From Dichetophora obliterata (lineage: Eukaryota; Arthropoda; Insecta; Diptera; Sciomyzidae), in contig OY986435.1 of the NCBI GenBank assembly GCA_963920525.1, positions 174,504,266 to 174,568,265 on the forward strand: DNA of 64,000 nucleotides, given 5' to 3'. The notes below the pieces were generated by a model that was not told the DNA's origin, ran no database searches, and saw only the letters and a program-made list of their open reading frames with translations. Position numbers and translations under genes: made by a program. Positions 36,180-48,597 of this stretch are shown here, piece after piece (the stretch's first letter is position 1; each line of letters opens with the position of its first letter).

Positions 36180-36665
36180 CTCACGCATTCATGACCGACC
36201 TACTTGTGGTGTCTTTTTTGTAGATCTCACGACTTTCCGGTTTGTGGAAAAAATCGGTCATCCAATCGTCCAGTTTGTTACATACTTCTTCGCGCAAATA
36301 TAAAAATCAGCTCACTAACCATCCAGCAACATTACATTTTGAATATGGGAATGTGTCGCTGTTCATACCATATCTCGACATATTGCAATATCCTTACACC
36401 AGCGTTTTTATGCCTTTAATGCGTACACAGAAATTTGGTGCAAGAGAAAAAAGAGAAGCTGAAATTTTAAACTGCTTTAGTGAAGACTCACGCCAATGAA
36501 TACTTATTTCCGTTTTTAATTAAATCGTGTTTAATATAATATTTTTTCGAATTCTATTTTATATTATTCTCAATAAATGCAATTTTTTAAAAAAGAAATT
36601 TTATTTATAAGCTACATAATACAATAATTGGCGCCCCCACCCCCTAAATAAAATCCTGGCTACGC
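36180..36665 (+). pseudogene. hAT element relic with right terminus
   Basis: A fragment near 36,350 reads NVSLFIPYLDILQYP, close to the FIPYLDxFIxxL region of DUF4371/ZMYM-type hAT transposases. It is followed downstream by GCGCCCCCACCCCCTAAATA and CCTGGCTACGCC, a typical inverted hAT end. Stops and frameshifts surround it. The left terminus was not found, so this is a weak call. Confidence 0.4.
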
Positions 36666-36959
36666 CCACGAAGCCGAGTTCCTGAAGATGAGTTTCTTAT
36701 GTGTACTTTCTGTATTTACAAGAAACGAGCTCCAAAGAACATTCGAATTAGGAGTATTTTCATAGTAGAAATTTCAAGAAAAAAAGCATGCTTTTAAATA
36801 CTGTTTATTCACTTGAAATTTGATTCGGTTTCGTAATCGTGCTAAAATAAGGTGTTTTTAAATATGCACACAACTTTATATTTCAGCAAAGAAATAGCAG
36901 TGCTGAATAAAAAAGGAATAGAGATTTAAAATTTTAATATAACAATTTGAAAATTCAGC

Positions 36960-37460
36960 ACTATTCCAGCACGTGAAGAGTGAGTTACTTGTTTTAAAGA
37001 AAACTTTGCAGTTTTTTGCCATTTTTAGGAGTCTTTTATGAAACCATAAAATTCTAAATAAGTTTCATAAAAGAGTCTCTTATGATTCTTATTGATGCTT
37101 ATAATTAATGCTTATGATTAATTTATGAAGAACGAGAGGGCAAAAATAGGAATCATTAAAGAGTTTTTTAAGACTTATATTGATGCCTCCTAAAAGCGAC
37201 CAGTTTCAAAGGAAAACTATCATATTTTTTAAACTTTTTAAAGTCTATTATGAATTTTAAAATCTCTTTATATGACTCATAAAGGAGTCTTATAGGAGTC
37301 CGAAAAAACGCCTTTTGAGATTCAAAAAAGTATCATTTTGTGCTCTTATTTGAGCTCTTAAAGAGGGACCATTTTCAAAGGCAAAACTGCTCCTTTATGA
37401 AACATATAAGTCATAAAAGAGTCTTAAAAGACTCATATGATTTGCAGGGTTATGATCAAT
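36960..37460. repeat. Inverted/tandem repeat region (TCATAAAAGAGTC)
   Basis: GAGTCTTTTATGAAACC at about 37,030 is inverted 30 bp later (GTTTCATAAAAGAGTC). Variants recur at about 37,275 and 37,410. The edges (GCAGTTTTTTGCC on the left, GGCAAAACTGC on the right) also pair, suggesting a small foldback. Confidence 0.55.
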
Positions 37461-39225
37461 TGTGTTTGGTGTGTTCATTATTAAATGTATGTACAATGAT
37501 CAAAAAACTGCACCCTCAAATTTTAAGCCGACTCTAATAACGCATTCTTTTGTTAAAAAAAATTTCTGACCTCTAAAAATGCAGAACTTTTAGATTCTGA
37601 CCGGAATTTACAGAATGTTGACCTCTTTTGAGTTGAGAAAAGAACGAAGAAAATGCAGCATTTTTTTTCATTTGATATTTTCTTTTTATCACAAATGAGT
37701 TGGTGTGAGTTGGATTTACATTTAATTTTTTGATATTCGTTGTATTCTTTATTAATAAGAGGCCAGTGCTATGGTGCTGCCTTAACCATTTAAAATTTAT
37801 TTAAACCTTTTATACAAATTCTCACAATATTATTAATTGTGGGTTATCCTAAGAATAGACAGTCAGAACCCCAGGACCGAGACAAGTACCAAAAAAGTAT
37901 CCAATGCGAACCTGTGTGATAAGGCAATCAAGCGTGGCTAAGGTTTTAAGTTGTTGGTTAAAAAATAATTTCAATGCCATATGAGTTCAATGAAAGGCTG
38001 TTTAGTTTTTGTGTCATAGCTTTGGCTAAGGCCATGCTAGAAGCTAGAAGTTCTTTATGTGTGGAACACTGAGCTATTATTCCTTATCGACACATATATA
38101 TTGTTTAATCTAGGGTGGGATATTCTTATGACATTTTCTTCGTGTCATGTTTTTTATAGTTTTGGTTGTTGCAGCTTTCATTTCACTTTTATTTTAATGA
38201 GAATGGAATTGCAACAATAGGTCTGTTCAAGTATTGAGTTCAAGTAATTGTAATAGATTAGAAAGTCACATTTGCATGTTATTCTTCTCTCTCGAGCTTT
38301 AAAAATTTTGTAAAAACTTCAAGGTACTTGAATCGAGTACGGGAGCAGACGTTATATCTAAAGTTTTAAAAAAAAAATTAAAGTTGTCATTATCGCTACT
38401 CACTGTTAAAAAAAAAATAAAAAACAAGAAATTGTTTCCATATCGCGAGCAGAGCCGCGGAAGGTTGCTAGTAATATACACATTGCATTTCTTTATAATA
38501 AATTTATATGAATTTTATGTTAATTCTTTATTTACTTCATAATTTATGAATAATATTTTTGTTATAAAGAATGAATTTTAAAAAGTAAAAAATAAAACAA
38601 ATAGATATAAAAGCGCATATGCAAACAGTTTTATTTTGTCATTTTTTAGAGCTCTAAGGAAATTTGATGTCATATGACGATATCACTTGGAAAAACTACT
38701 TTAAAAAAAATATTAAAAAGTTTGTGATTGATTATTAATAGCATAGTCATGAATAACAATTATTCGTGCAGAATAGATTTTTTGTCTTGAAATCAAAAAT
38801 ATGTAGTGAAAGGGTTAAAAAAGAAATACCATCTTTAATTACATTACTATTTTCCCTTGAAACACACAGGTCTAAAATTAAAAAAAGCTGGCTAAAATTA
38901 AAAAATAAAACCAAAGTGGTCATATCTTATATATATATTACGCAAACGCAAATTTTGTACGGCGTAAGGCTTTTTAAGTACAAGTCCAATCTTAATAAGT
39001 TTGGTATGGTTTGATAGGTTAAGACCTGTAGATGTGCAAACTGGACTTTTTATTTCTAAAAATTTATCTTTTTTAAGTTATAGGGAGTTAAAGTTTGCAC
39101 ATGATTGTTGTTGTTATGTTGCTTTTTCTCTTCTTAATGTCAGCATATTCCTAAAAATATGGGAGGTATTTAGCGCCACCGCTGTGAAACTGTTATACTG
39201 ACGAAAAATCTTTTATAATTTCACA
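37461..39225. other. No gene recognised
   Basis: AT-rich DNA with short frames only. Confidence 0.4.
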
Positions 39226-39949
39226 GCTAAAACCAGTGATGCCAACCCTAGGAGAATAAAAATCCACAAATGCGACATAAAAAATCCGTGTAAATCCGTG
39301 TTAGCAAATTTTTTTATTTTTTTTTTTTTCAATTTAAAACTAACAGCTAATAAAATTACGCAATTGAAGTCATTAATAGCTGTTACAAATTTTTCGTATA
39401 TTTAATTTTTTTTTATTAAAATTTGCATTAAACTTTTAAAAGTTACAAAGAACGTTAAACATAACTAAAAGTAAAAATAGTTAAGAACTTCTACTTTAAG
39501 TTATGTAACTATAATTCAAGATTAACAACATAACATAAAACGTAACTTTTATTCATTTTAAAGGAATATTACATTTTTTAAATCTGTAATCATTATAAAT
39601 ACAATAACATTGAAATACATTTTACAAGTTTGTTTTAACCCATTAATGACAATGTTTGATATGTCATACGTGATGAAAGCATTTTTCAAAAATTTGCAGC
39701 CACTGTAAAGCTTTTGCTTCAAACAGTGAGAGAAAACCAAAAATATGCTTTTTCCTTAAAAATTCTAAAATTAACCTTTAAAGCATTTTTGTTTATGTTT
39801 TCCAGCCAGTTTGAAGTGAAGTACCTCAGTAAAATAATTATATGTGCAACACTTCAAACTGCAATTCTAAGCAAACATAACTTCATTTGTTTTTATATTA
39901 TTTTTTTATTGAAATAGTATTAAGGACTTTTATGTAAAACCACATATGG

Positions 39950-40826
39950 CTTCTTCTTTAAATATGTCTTCCTTTCTTATATATGACTTGGTTAAGCGTG
40001 AAAGGCATGGAGCTATCGATTTTCTGCCGTTCATCTTAAAGAACTGTTCATCGTCAGATGCTTCATCGACTGGAACTGGCACCCGTTTTTATGAACTTAG
40101 GTCGAAAGAATGCCCCACAGATTTTCGATAGGATTCAAGTCATGACTAACAGCAGGTCACTACGATCCGGGTATATTTCAGATTTATTGAAAGTCATTCA
40201 ACTTTATAATAACTAATAACTCAATATGCATTTGTGCATTCGATTTGCACGAAATAAAATACAGGGGAGACTTTAAAAGTATCTGGAACCAGCTAAAATC
40301 ATCAATGATCCCCGCCCATGGTTACGCGCATACCTAATTTGTTGTGGGTATCGCAAATTGTGCCGGTATTTCTGGCAACCGTCGACCCCGTCAAGGTTGA
40401 ACCTTTTTTCATCACATAATATGATATTCCCAAATTCTTTCTCACAAAATTTGTATTTTTCGGCTTATGCTAGAAGCCTGGGTTGAGAGAAAGGCGATTC
40501 ATAACTGACGTTGGAATTTTCATCCAAAAGTTGTTCTATTCTGCTTCTGGTAACCCTTAGATCTAAATGCACAGCAATTTCACCACAAGTCATCATTTTC
40601 TCTACAGCAAGACGTTGAATTCGTCTTTTGTGCCGTTGGCCAATCACGGATTTTCTTTCACTACGCTTGATTATAGCATAGTTGCCAGAATCTTTTTAAA
40701 AAAATTTGTTATGGTGTTTCGGTGACGATTTATCCTAGCAGCTATAGCACCTACTTTTATACCGGCTTCATTTAAGACTTTTATATTTCAACGATCTTTT
40801 TCAGATAAAGTGGTTCCATGTGGCAT
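39950..40826 (-). pseudogene. Tc1-like transposase relic
   Basis: On the minus strand the N-terminus MPHGTTLSEKDR is followed by helix-turn-helix pieces (GAIAARINRHRNTITNF; CGEIAVHLDLRVTRSRI). Next come the catalytic start region with CDEKRFNLDG, a GRGSLMILAG segment, then ILSKICGAFF and QKIDSSMPF, which correspond to the region after the third acidic residue. Multiple stops and at least two frameshifts interrupt it. The second catalytic block is largely deleted. Terminal repeats could not be fixed. Confidence 0.8.
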
Positions 40827-41383
40827 TTTTATTTGAAAAATAAAACAACTCTGAAATGTGCTCATATTTTGTTCCAAAAATGTATGACCGCTATGTTTTT
40901 GGTTTTTTTACTAAGGTTGTCAACAAAATTTTGTAATTTTTACGTTATAGCAGTTAAAACACAAAAAACCAACTGTGCACATATAAATATTTTCTATTGC
41001 ACACGCGAGATTTCACGCGATTTTCGATTAACGGTACTACGTATACGAGGAAGAGAAGAATTCTCTGTTCGACTAGTAAACTCCATTCCTTAAAAAAAAA
41101 ATTTGGTAAACTCAAAATAATTTTATTGTTATAAAACAGAAAAAATAAAAAATATTTGTGCACATATAAATATTTTACTAAGGTATTTCAAAGAATAGTT
41201 AAAAATTCCACTCAGATGAGTTATTTTTTTGTTATAAACATCAAGAAGAAAGAAAATATAATTTTAAAAAATGCATTAGGTTAGAGCTAAACGGCTGCTC
41301 TACGAAACGAAAATTTTACAATTTCTAATCTTTATAAGTTTTTAAGTTTGTTAATAAATTTTATGATCTATTAAATTATTACA

Positions 41384-41515
41384 TGAATTAAATTGTGAGC
41401 TTTAAATCAATTCAGTTTTTAAGAAGGCAACAACAACAACAAAAACATCTCTATATAGACTTCTTAAAAACTTACTTGATCTAAAGCTCGCAATTTAATT
41501 CATGTAATTTTTTAA
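41384..41515. mobile_element. Hairpin MITE copy 1
   Basis: ATTACATGAATTAAATTGTG is inverted 80 bp later as the complementary GCAATTTAATTCATGTAAT. The arms also include AGTTTTTAAGAAGGCAACAA and a matching CTTAAAAACT. The loop is almost gone, so this is a deleted copy of the element at 43,034-43,550. Confidence 0.8.
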
Positions 41516-42281
41516 GTTTTTTTTTATTTCTTAATTTACTTATACTTTTATGATCTTATACGTTTACACACTTCGCCACACTCAAATCCTTTGAATTTTT
41601 TCTTAAACTTCATAGTTTTCCGTTTCACGCTAATACAAATTAATGCCAAAAATTTCTAAAAATACACACAACGAGTTCTGGTGGTGAGCATTAATGGGTT
41701 AAGCTGTATACATATACTCTTGTCAAATAAAGCTGCCCACTGGTTCACTTCGAATTTAGATTTCTTAAAACAGTTTTTTTATTTGCAAGTGTTGATAAGC
41801 GTAAAGTTTTAACAAATTATGTAAATAAATTTTTTAGTGATAAGTATATTTTTTACCATTCCAAAATTTTTGACATAAAATTTAGTGAAAAAAAAACTAA
41901 ATCTACGAAAATTTTGTGTGATATTCTTAAAAATCCGTAGATTTACCTTATTTTGCCACTGTATCCGTTTGTCTGTGCAAGGCTTAAATATCCGTAGAAA
42001 TCCGTAATTTCCGTGTAGTTGGCAGCAATGGCTTAAACTATGAATTGATATATTCAATATCAAAGTGATACTGGAATGATTTCTTACAGTTGGAAAAAGA
42101 TATCTAAACTGTTGATCGGAACATTTTTTTTTAAGCGAAGCTTTTTACCCGTTTTGTGATTTGCTTGAGTGAAATCTCAAAAACGACACTTTTTTCTATA
42201 CAACTTTTTCTTAAAATTGTCGTTGTTTTTTGCTTGCGTCAATTACAAGAGAATATAAAATTAAAAATATTTCTTTGAAAG

Positions 42282-42345
42282 CAATGAGAATCGAACCCGC
42301 AAACTTTCGATTGATAGTCCAGCACGCTACCGTCTAATCCAAAAG
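42282..42345 (-). tRNA. tRNA-like sequence (pseudogene or SINE head)
   Basis: The minus strand shows an A-box-like TTAGACGGTAGCGTG and a B box GGGTTCGATTC at tRNA spacing, with a GGACTATCAATC anticodon-arm region. The acceptor stem does not pair and the T-stem is weak, so a functional tRNA is unlikely. Confidence 0.45.
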
Positions 42346-43033
42346 TCTTCGTTATGTTAATTGGTTCATTCAATATTAAGTACAAATTGAAGCAATGTTC
42401 CAGTATATGAAAAGAATATATTAAAAGGATTGTGCATTAGCTATCCTACATATTACATTGTGAATGCGTGAAGCTATGATGAAGCAGATCACAATAATCG
42501 ATCAAAAGCATTGGTTCTGTTCGGAAATCCATCACGATTTGCAGTATGCGCACAACTGGCATTTTTTAAGCTTCCAAATTGCAGCGCGAATTGTTACGCT
42601 TGGTAAAAAAATTACATTTTAGAATGTTTGACGTTTGCAGTGCTGCAAAATGGACCTTTTTCGAACATTTTGTTTATGCTAAAAAGCAGTTTGCGCATCA
42701 TGATTCATTTCCGAACAGACCCATTGTGCATTAGCTATCCAAACAACAACACTTGGTACTGTTTCATTAAACGGGCTAAAAATGATCACAAGATGCCAAT
42801 TGTTTTAGGTGTAGATTTTAATTGCGATTTCAGACATGAATGAATAGGTACTTAAAGCAAGGCCGGTTGTCTAATGCTTGACAACTTAAGGTATTTTTAG
42901 GATTTTTTTAAAAAGTTAAAATATTAAAAAACGATATTAAAACTTTTAAGGTATACTGTAACACTCATTCATCATAATTTTTTTTGTAATATAAAAAATT
43001 GCTCAAGTTGCTCAATAAATTGCTCAATAAATA

Positions 43034-43550
43034 AGATCAAGTAAGTTTTTAAAGAAGGCAACAACAACAACAACAACTCTGTATAGAGTCAATCACTTAG
43101 CTGACTTTGGTGGTGAAAATAACCACCTTTCAGTTAGAACACCATCTTCTGGCGAAGCAAAAAGCTCGTCTCATTTCTATGGTGCACTTCGACAAACTAT
43201 CGAACACCAATGAATATTGAAATAAATAAAGAAGCAACTAGAGCAGATGGCAGCCTTGATAGCGTTGATGGCGGTGATCTATAAATAGCCTACTGCCTTA
43301 AAATGTCATATGATTAGCAGCCATACAATCCAAAAGAATGAATTCCAAAATCTGCGCACTCATATACTGGTTTAAACAGTGAGTTGATCACAGCTTAAGC
43401 ACTCAAAGACTACTGAAGAGGAAAATGTAGCGATTTCCGAAACAGACTGTCTAGTCAGCTAAGTGATTGACTCTATACAGAGTTGTTGTTGTTGTTGCCT
43501 TCTTTAAAAACTTACTTGATCTAAAGCTCACAATTTAATTCATGTGATAA
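43034..43550. mobile_element. Hairpin MITE copy 2 with long interior
   Basis: The left arm (43,034-43,104) and right arm (43,454-43,522) are perfect inverted repeats of about 70 bp except for one CAA triplet. They begin AGATCAAGTAAGTTTTTAAA and end AATCACTTAGCTGAC. The right side continues into CTCACAATTTAATTCATG, matching copy 1; the left outer part is missing. The 350-bp interior is less AT-rich and contains CTATAAATAG, but no clear open frame. Confidence 0.8.
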
Positions 43551-44690
43551 TTTCAAAAACCAAAAATATTATTAATTATTATGAGTGCAGCTATGGCTGG
43601 CACCAGAAAAAAATATGTTAAATTTGCAGAGTGATGCGCTTTTGGAAATAAAGTCCTTAAAACAGCTTGTTCCAGCTTGATTCTAGTTCCAGCGATAGCC
43701 ACCACTGTTGTGAATAGCATATTAAATTTTCAGATGATTCGCCTAAATAGTTTTTGTTTTTTCTAGAACATCATGCCGAAAAAAGGAGTTTTGAGATAAA
43801 TGAGCATAAAGTGAAAATAAAGCTGTAGAAGTGAAAATAACGTCAGAAAGACTATACTTTTGAAATATCAAAATAAAAATCAATTTCATAAAAATTGTAG
43901 GTCTAAAACAATGCCGTTTTGATAAATATAATTTACAAATGATTAGCGATCCAAATATTTGCACAACACGATAAGTACAACTATTGATGTAATATTTGCT
44001 AGATGACATTACATCTATATTACATACGTTTGATATTTTAGATAGTAAAAACCAATAATTTCATTGACATCTTAAAAAAAAAGTAAAAATTTATGTAAAA
44101 TAATAATGTAAGGCAATAAAATTTACTGGTGGGAATATAATTGTTTTTAGTTAGCATTATGATATTTAAAATTTTTTCATTCAAAAATTTTTTAATTAAA
44201 AAAACCATTAAATTATTAAACTTATTAAATTGCGAAAAAGCTTCGCTTCTCTCTTGTGTCAAGTAATGCATCTGTTTTTTTCTAATTTTTAAAAATGTAC
44301 ACAAAAAAGGCCAAAATTAATTTCATTTCAATTTTGATCAGTTGAAAATCTATTCAACAGCTTAAAATAAAATCTAGGTATGTTTTATTTTGGCGTTTCA
44401 ACACCACACGGGCTTACTACATAGTTATAACAATTTGTGAAAAAACACTTTTAGGGCAATTCAACTTAATAAAAGCAAAAAAAAAAAAAACAATAACATA
44501 AAAATTTGCCTCCTTTATTCATAAAATAAGTCAAAAAGACAAAAATGTAATATTTTCTCAGTTGTATATTTTTATAACAAAAACTTTACCACAATCAAAA
44601 GATTTTGCCAGAAATGTTGTCATAGTTCATAAAAAATGAAGGTGCAAAAAAAAATGTTGTTATCCTAGGTAAAGCGGAAGAAATTAATAC
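43551..44690. other. No gene recognised
   Basis: AT-rich DNA leading to the 5' truncation point of the LINE. Confidence 0.4.
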
Positions 44691-47369
44691 ATGATTAAGA
44701 AAAAATTTATTTTTCTCATATGTAGCAGAATAGTATCTCTTAATTGCAATAATAGTATTATTGAACAAATTTGTGTAAATATTGAATTTTTAAATAGCCA
44801 CTCGGTATTTTTCTTTGTATCATATATTCCACCGAATAGTTTTTTAGATATTTATGAAAGTCATTTAAATAATATTGAGATTATTGCTAATAACTTAACA
44901 CAAAAGCAACAAATGATTGTAGTTGGAGATTTTAACCTTGGCAATATAACATGGATTGATAATGATAAAATTCTTTTACCTAGTAACATTTCATCAGAAA
45001 TAGAATCAACTGTTACAAGTTTTTATCTTTCAAAGAGTTTTCATCAGTTAAATAGTTTTAAAAATGATATTGGTAGAATATTGGATTTGGTCTTTACTAC
45101 TGATGAACTGAAAGCATTTTGCGAACTTTGTGTTAACCCAATTTCTAAAAATTCTGTGCATCATAAAGCGCTTTTATTTAATTTTGAGTTTTATGATTTT
45201 GACAGAAAAAATATTGAACCAATTGAAATATTAAATTTTTCCAAAGGGAATTTTTCAGCTTTAAATGGTTTTCTAGAATCTATTGTTTGGTCAATGTTTA
45301 ACTCTGAATCAAGTTCTGAGGTCATTTTTTCGTTTATTGCAACTAAATTTAAAATTGGTATTTCAAAATTCGTTCCGAAAATTCATCGATCAGAAAGAAC
45401 AAACATGCCTTGGTTTAATATCAGATTAAAAAATTTAAAAAATATCAAAAATAAAGCTTCCAAAAAATTTCAAAAAACAAATTGTGAGGCTGACAGATGT
45501 TTTTTTATTCGTATCAGAAAAGAATTTGATTTCCTCCATAAATTTTTATACAAACAATATATGTTAAATATAGAATCAAACCTTACAAAAAATCCGTCGG
45601 TTTTTTAGCATTTCATTAAAGACAAACAAAAACCAAATGGATTCCCTAGTGTAATGGAATATGAAGATTTTAAATCAAATAATGTTTTAGATAGTTGTAA
45701 CTTATTTTCAAAATACTTTCAAAATGTGTATACAAATACAAATACTTTCTCTAATTTTGATCGTCCTAATATTAAAAATATTGGAAACTTTGATTTATTA
45801 GAAGCTGATATAGAAGCAGCAATTTCAGATTTGAAAAACTCTTTTAAAATTGGAATGGATGGATTCCCACCTGCTTTCTTTAAACGTTGTTCCAAAAGTA
45901 TTATAAAACCTCTTTTGTTTCTGTACAAAGTATGCCTTAAAAATGGTGAATTTCTTGATAGCTGGAAGATATGTGCAATTGAATCTATTTTTAAATCAGG
46001 AAATCGTTGTGATGTAACTAATTATCGAGCTATCGTTAAGCAAGGCGTTTTTGCTAAAATATTTGACAATATACTTAAAAAAAAGTTATACACTCATATT
46101 CATAACGTAATAAGTAAATGTCAACATGGATTTTTACCAGGAAAGACAACTTGTTCGAACTTATTGTTGATTACAAATCGAATTTCAAAAGCAATGGAAC
46201 AACATTCTCAGTAAGATGTTATCTATACTGATTTTTCTAAAGCTTTCGATAAGATAGATCACAATATTTTACTCTATAAACTCCAAAAGTTCGGGATAAA
46301 ATATTCTCTATTAAAATTTTTTGGTAGTTATTTACGTGAAAGAAAATTATTTGTTCAAATAGATTCATATTGATCAAATTTTATTATAAATGCAACATCT
46401 GGTGTTCCACAAGGCTTCCATTGTGGAGCCTTACTCTTTTTGATTTTTATAAATGATCTACCACAATTTATTAAGCATTCGCAATGTCTTATGTTTGCAG
46501 ACGATGTTAAGCTATTTCTTAAAGTAGTTAATATTTCGGACTGCTTTAAGCTTCAAGACGATTTGACTAGTCTTCAAGGTTGGTGTAGTAGAAATAATCT
46601 TTATTTAAATAAAAATAAATGCAATTTGATTTCATTTACCATGAATTAAAATCCAGTTATTTTTAATTATAACTTAGATAGTTATTGTTTAAACCGTCAA
46701 TATGAAATAAAAGATTTAGGAGTTATATTTGATGTTAAATTAAAAATCAACGCTCATATAGATTTCATTACAGCAAAAGCTTATTCAATGTTAGGTTTTA
46801 TAAAAAGAAACACAACGGACTTTAGTGATCATTCATCTTTTAAAGCTTTGTATGTAGCATTTGTGCGAAGTAGACTGGATAACTGTTCAGTTGTATGGAA
46901 CCCGTATTATAATAATTCTTCAAATCGCATTGAACGAATTCAAAAACTTTTTACGATATACACATTTTCAAAAATGCAATGGTCAGATATTATGCCCTCT
47001 TACGTAGCCAGGCGCAAGCTGCTTGGTTTACAATCATTAGAGGATAGAAGATCATTTTTCTCTATAATGTTTGTGTATAAATTACTAAGTGGAAAATTAG
47101 TCTGTCCCGAACTATCTGACCTTTTTCAAAGTTATGTTGCTCCTAGGGATTTGAGAGTATACCGTCGGTTTTGTGAGACAACGCTCGCGACAAATTATGC
47201 ATATAATCCATAATCTCCAATTCTTAATTTTAATGTTGATGAAAACCGTTTTAGACTAAATTTATTTATACTCTTCAATTAATGGCATAATTTATTAAGT
47301 TATCTTTATAATAGTCTGTAAGATACATAATCAGTAGACTGAAATAAATAAATAAATAAATAAATAATA
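44691..47369 (+). pseudogene. Jockey-like LINE ORF2 relic (endonuclease + reverse transcriptase)
   Basis: A 5'-truncated element reads through most of ORF2 in one orientation with a few stops and frameshifts. The apurinic endonuclease part (44,715-45,200) shows FVSYIPPNS, VVGDFNLGNI and LDLVF. A linker follows with NMPWFN. The reverse transcriptase shows KSGNRCDVTNYRAI, CQHGFLPGKTTCSNLL, TDFSKAFDKIDH, SGVPQGFHCGALLF, FADDVKLF, and the C-terminal RLDNCSVVWNPYY region to about 47,213. Stops lie at about 45,609, 46,213 and 46,371. There is no RNase H. The 3' end is an (AAAT)n tail at 47,342-47,369. ORF1 and the N-terminal endonuclease are missing. Jockey group membership is from motif spacing and is fairly secure. 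Confidence 0.9.
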
Positions 47370-47835
47370 TATAATTATCAATTTCTTAGATGTATCACAG
47401 ATCGACCTGAAATAATAGTACTAATAGTATTCTGTAACGCCTATACAAAGAAAGGACATTTTCTTTTTTTGGCAGTTGGCTCCAGAAAAAAAAAATATTC
47501 AGTTTAAAAAAGCAATTAAGAAAAAATATATATGATATGATTTTAAAATATATTCATTAAGGCGCCTGAAATTGTATTTAGGAAAAAAAAGTTGTCCGGG
47601 TCACCTCCTGACAACAAACTTTGGTTTATTTTATAATGATTCCCAAAATATTGCAACTCTAGCTTTAGCCGTTCGTGAGCTGGAATGGTTTGAAATAACC
47701 TCTAAAAATCGCGTTTTTGATTAATACTATTTATACCACACTACCTTCGGTCAAAAAAATTGTCACAAATAGTGTAAATCGATGAAATACATAGTTTTGT
47801 TTTTTTATTTTTTTTTAAATCTGCCCACACACTTA

Positions 47836-48099
47836 CAGCCCTATTCTGGCAAATTAACAACTTGTTAACCAGTATTTTGAATATTTCTATGTGTTTGTTG
47901 TTTTCAAAACAATATTTAAAGCTCAAAAAACAAAATTTGTTAATGAAATTGTCAGTAACTGAAAAGCAGTTGACAATTTTTATCAATTTTTTTTATTTTT
48001 GAGCTTCAAATTTTGTTTTGAAATAAAAAAATTACAACAAACACATAGAAATATTCAAAATACTGGTTAAAAATTTGTTAATTTGCCAGAATAGGGCTG
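47836..48099. mobile_element. Harbinger-like palindromic MITE, 264 bp
   Basis: Starts CAGCCCTATTCTGGCAAATT and ends with its inverted copy. TTA lies at each side (47,833-47,835 and 48,100-48,102). Removing the insert and one TTA restores the CACACTTAGTTATTGAG sequence still intact in the opposite arm of the host element. A 3-bp TTA/TAA duplication is typical of PIF/Harbinger MITEs. Confidence 0.85.
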
Positions 48100-48536
48100 T
48101 TAGTTATTGAGTTATTTGCAGTGATTTTTTCAATTTTTTTTAATGCAGTTTTTATAAAAATATATATAACTTCCCCATTTATAGCCTGATTTACCATTCC
48201 GTGGTATCATTGGAAAGGTACTGAATGCTGCTTTTCATTTCTGTCGTTAATTAACCCTTATAAGCACTTTTATAAAAATGCATTTTATTTTATTTTTATT
48301 TTTTTGTGATGGCCTTTGCCTCAATTCCTGAATTTGTTCAAATATAAGAGAAATAAAATTAAATCATGTAGATAAAGAATGCATTTTTTAAATGGACTTT
48401 GGAATAAAGTATAGGAAAATACTTTATTGTACTTAGACAAAACAGCTAAGAGTAAATTTTACCACAGTTCTTATAAGTAGTCACTCATGACTTTTACATG
48501 ACTTTTAGGTTTGACAATGAGTTATATTATATTATA

Positions 48537-48546
48537 TTATATAAAT
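48537..48546 (+). promoter_or_regulatory. Candidate TATA box
   Basis: TTATATAAAT follows a run of TATAT repeats about 52 bp upstream of the ATG at 48,598. Placement is reasonable, but such words are common in DNA this AT-rich. Confidence 0.3.
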
Positions 48547-48597
48547 GTGAGTTTTTGAATTGTGATCGCTTAATTGTTCAAGTTATTCATAAAAAAA

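Larger units (their letters stand above)
39234..42030. mobile_element. hAT-bounded composite, 2.8 kb
   Basis: The left end CAGTGATGCCAAC and right end GTTGGCAGCAATG are inverted repeats with two mismatches. They are flanked by GCTAAAAC (39,226-39,233) and GCTTAAAC (42,031-42,038), an 8-bp duplication with one change. Near both ends, AAAATCCGTG and TCCGTAGAAATCCG words repeat. Inside lie a Tc1 relic and a hairpin MITE. No hAT transposase was recognised. Confidence 0.75.

Noticed and set aside
36888..36915. Possible Tc1 terminus (CAGCAAAGAAATAGCAGTGC)
   Set aside because: Single end only, no partner recognised.
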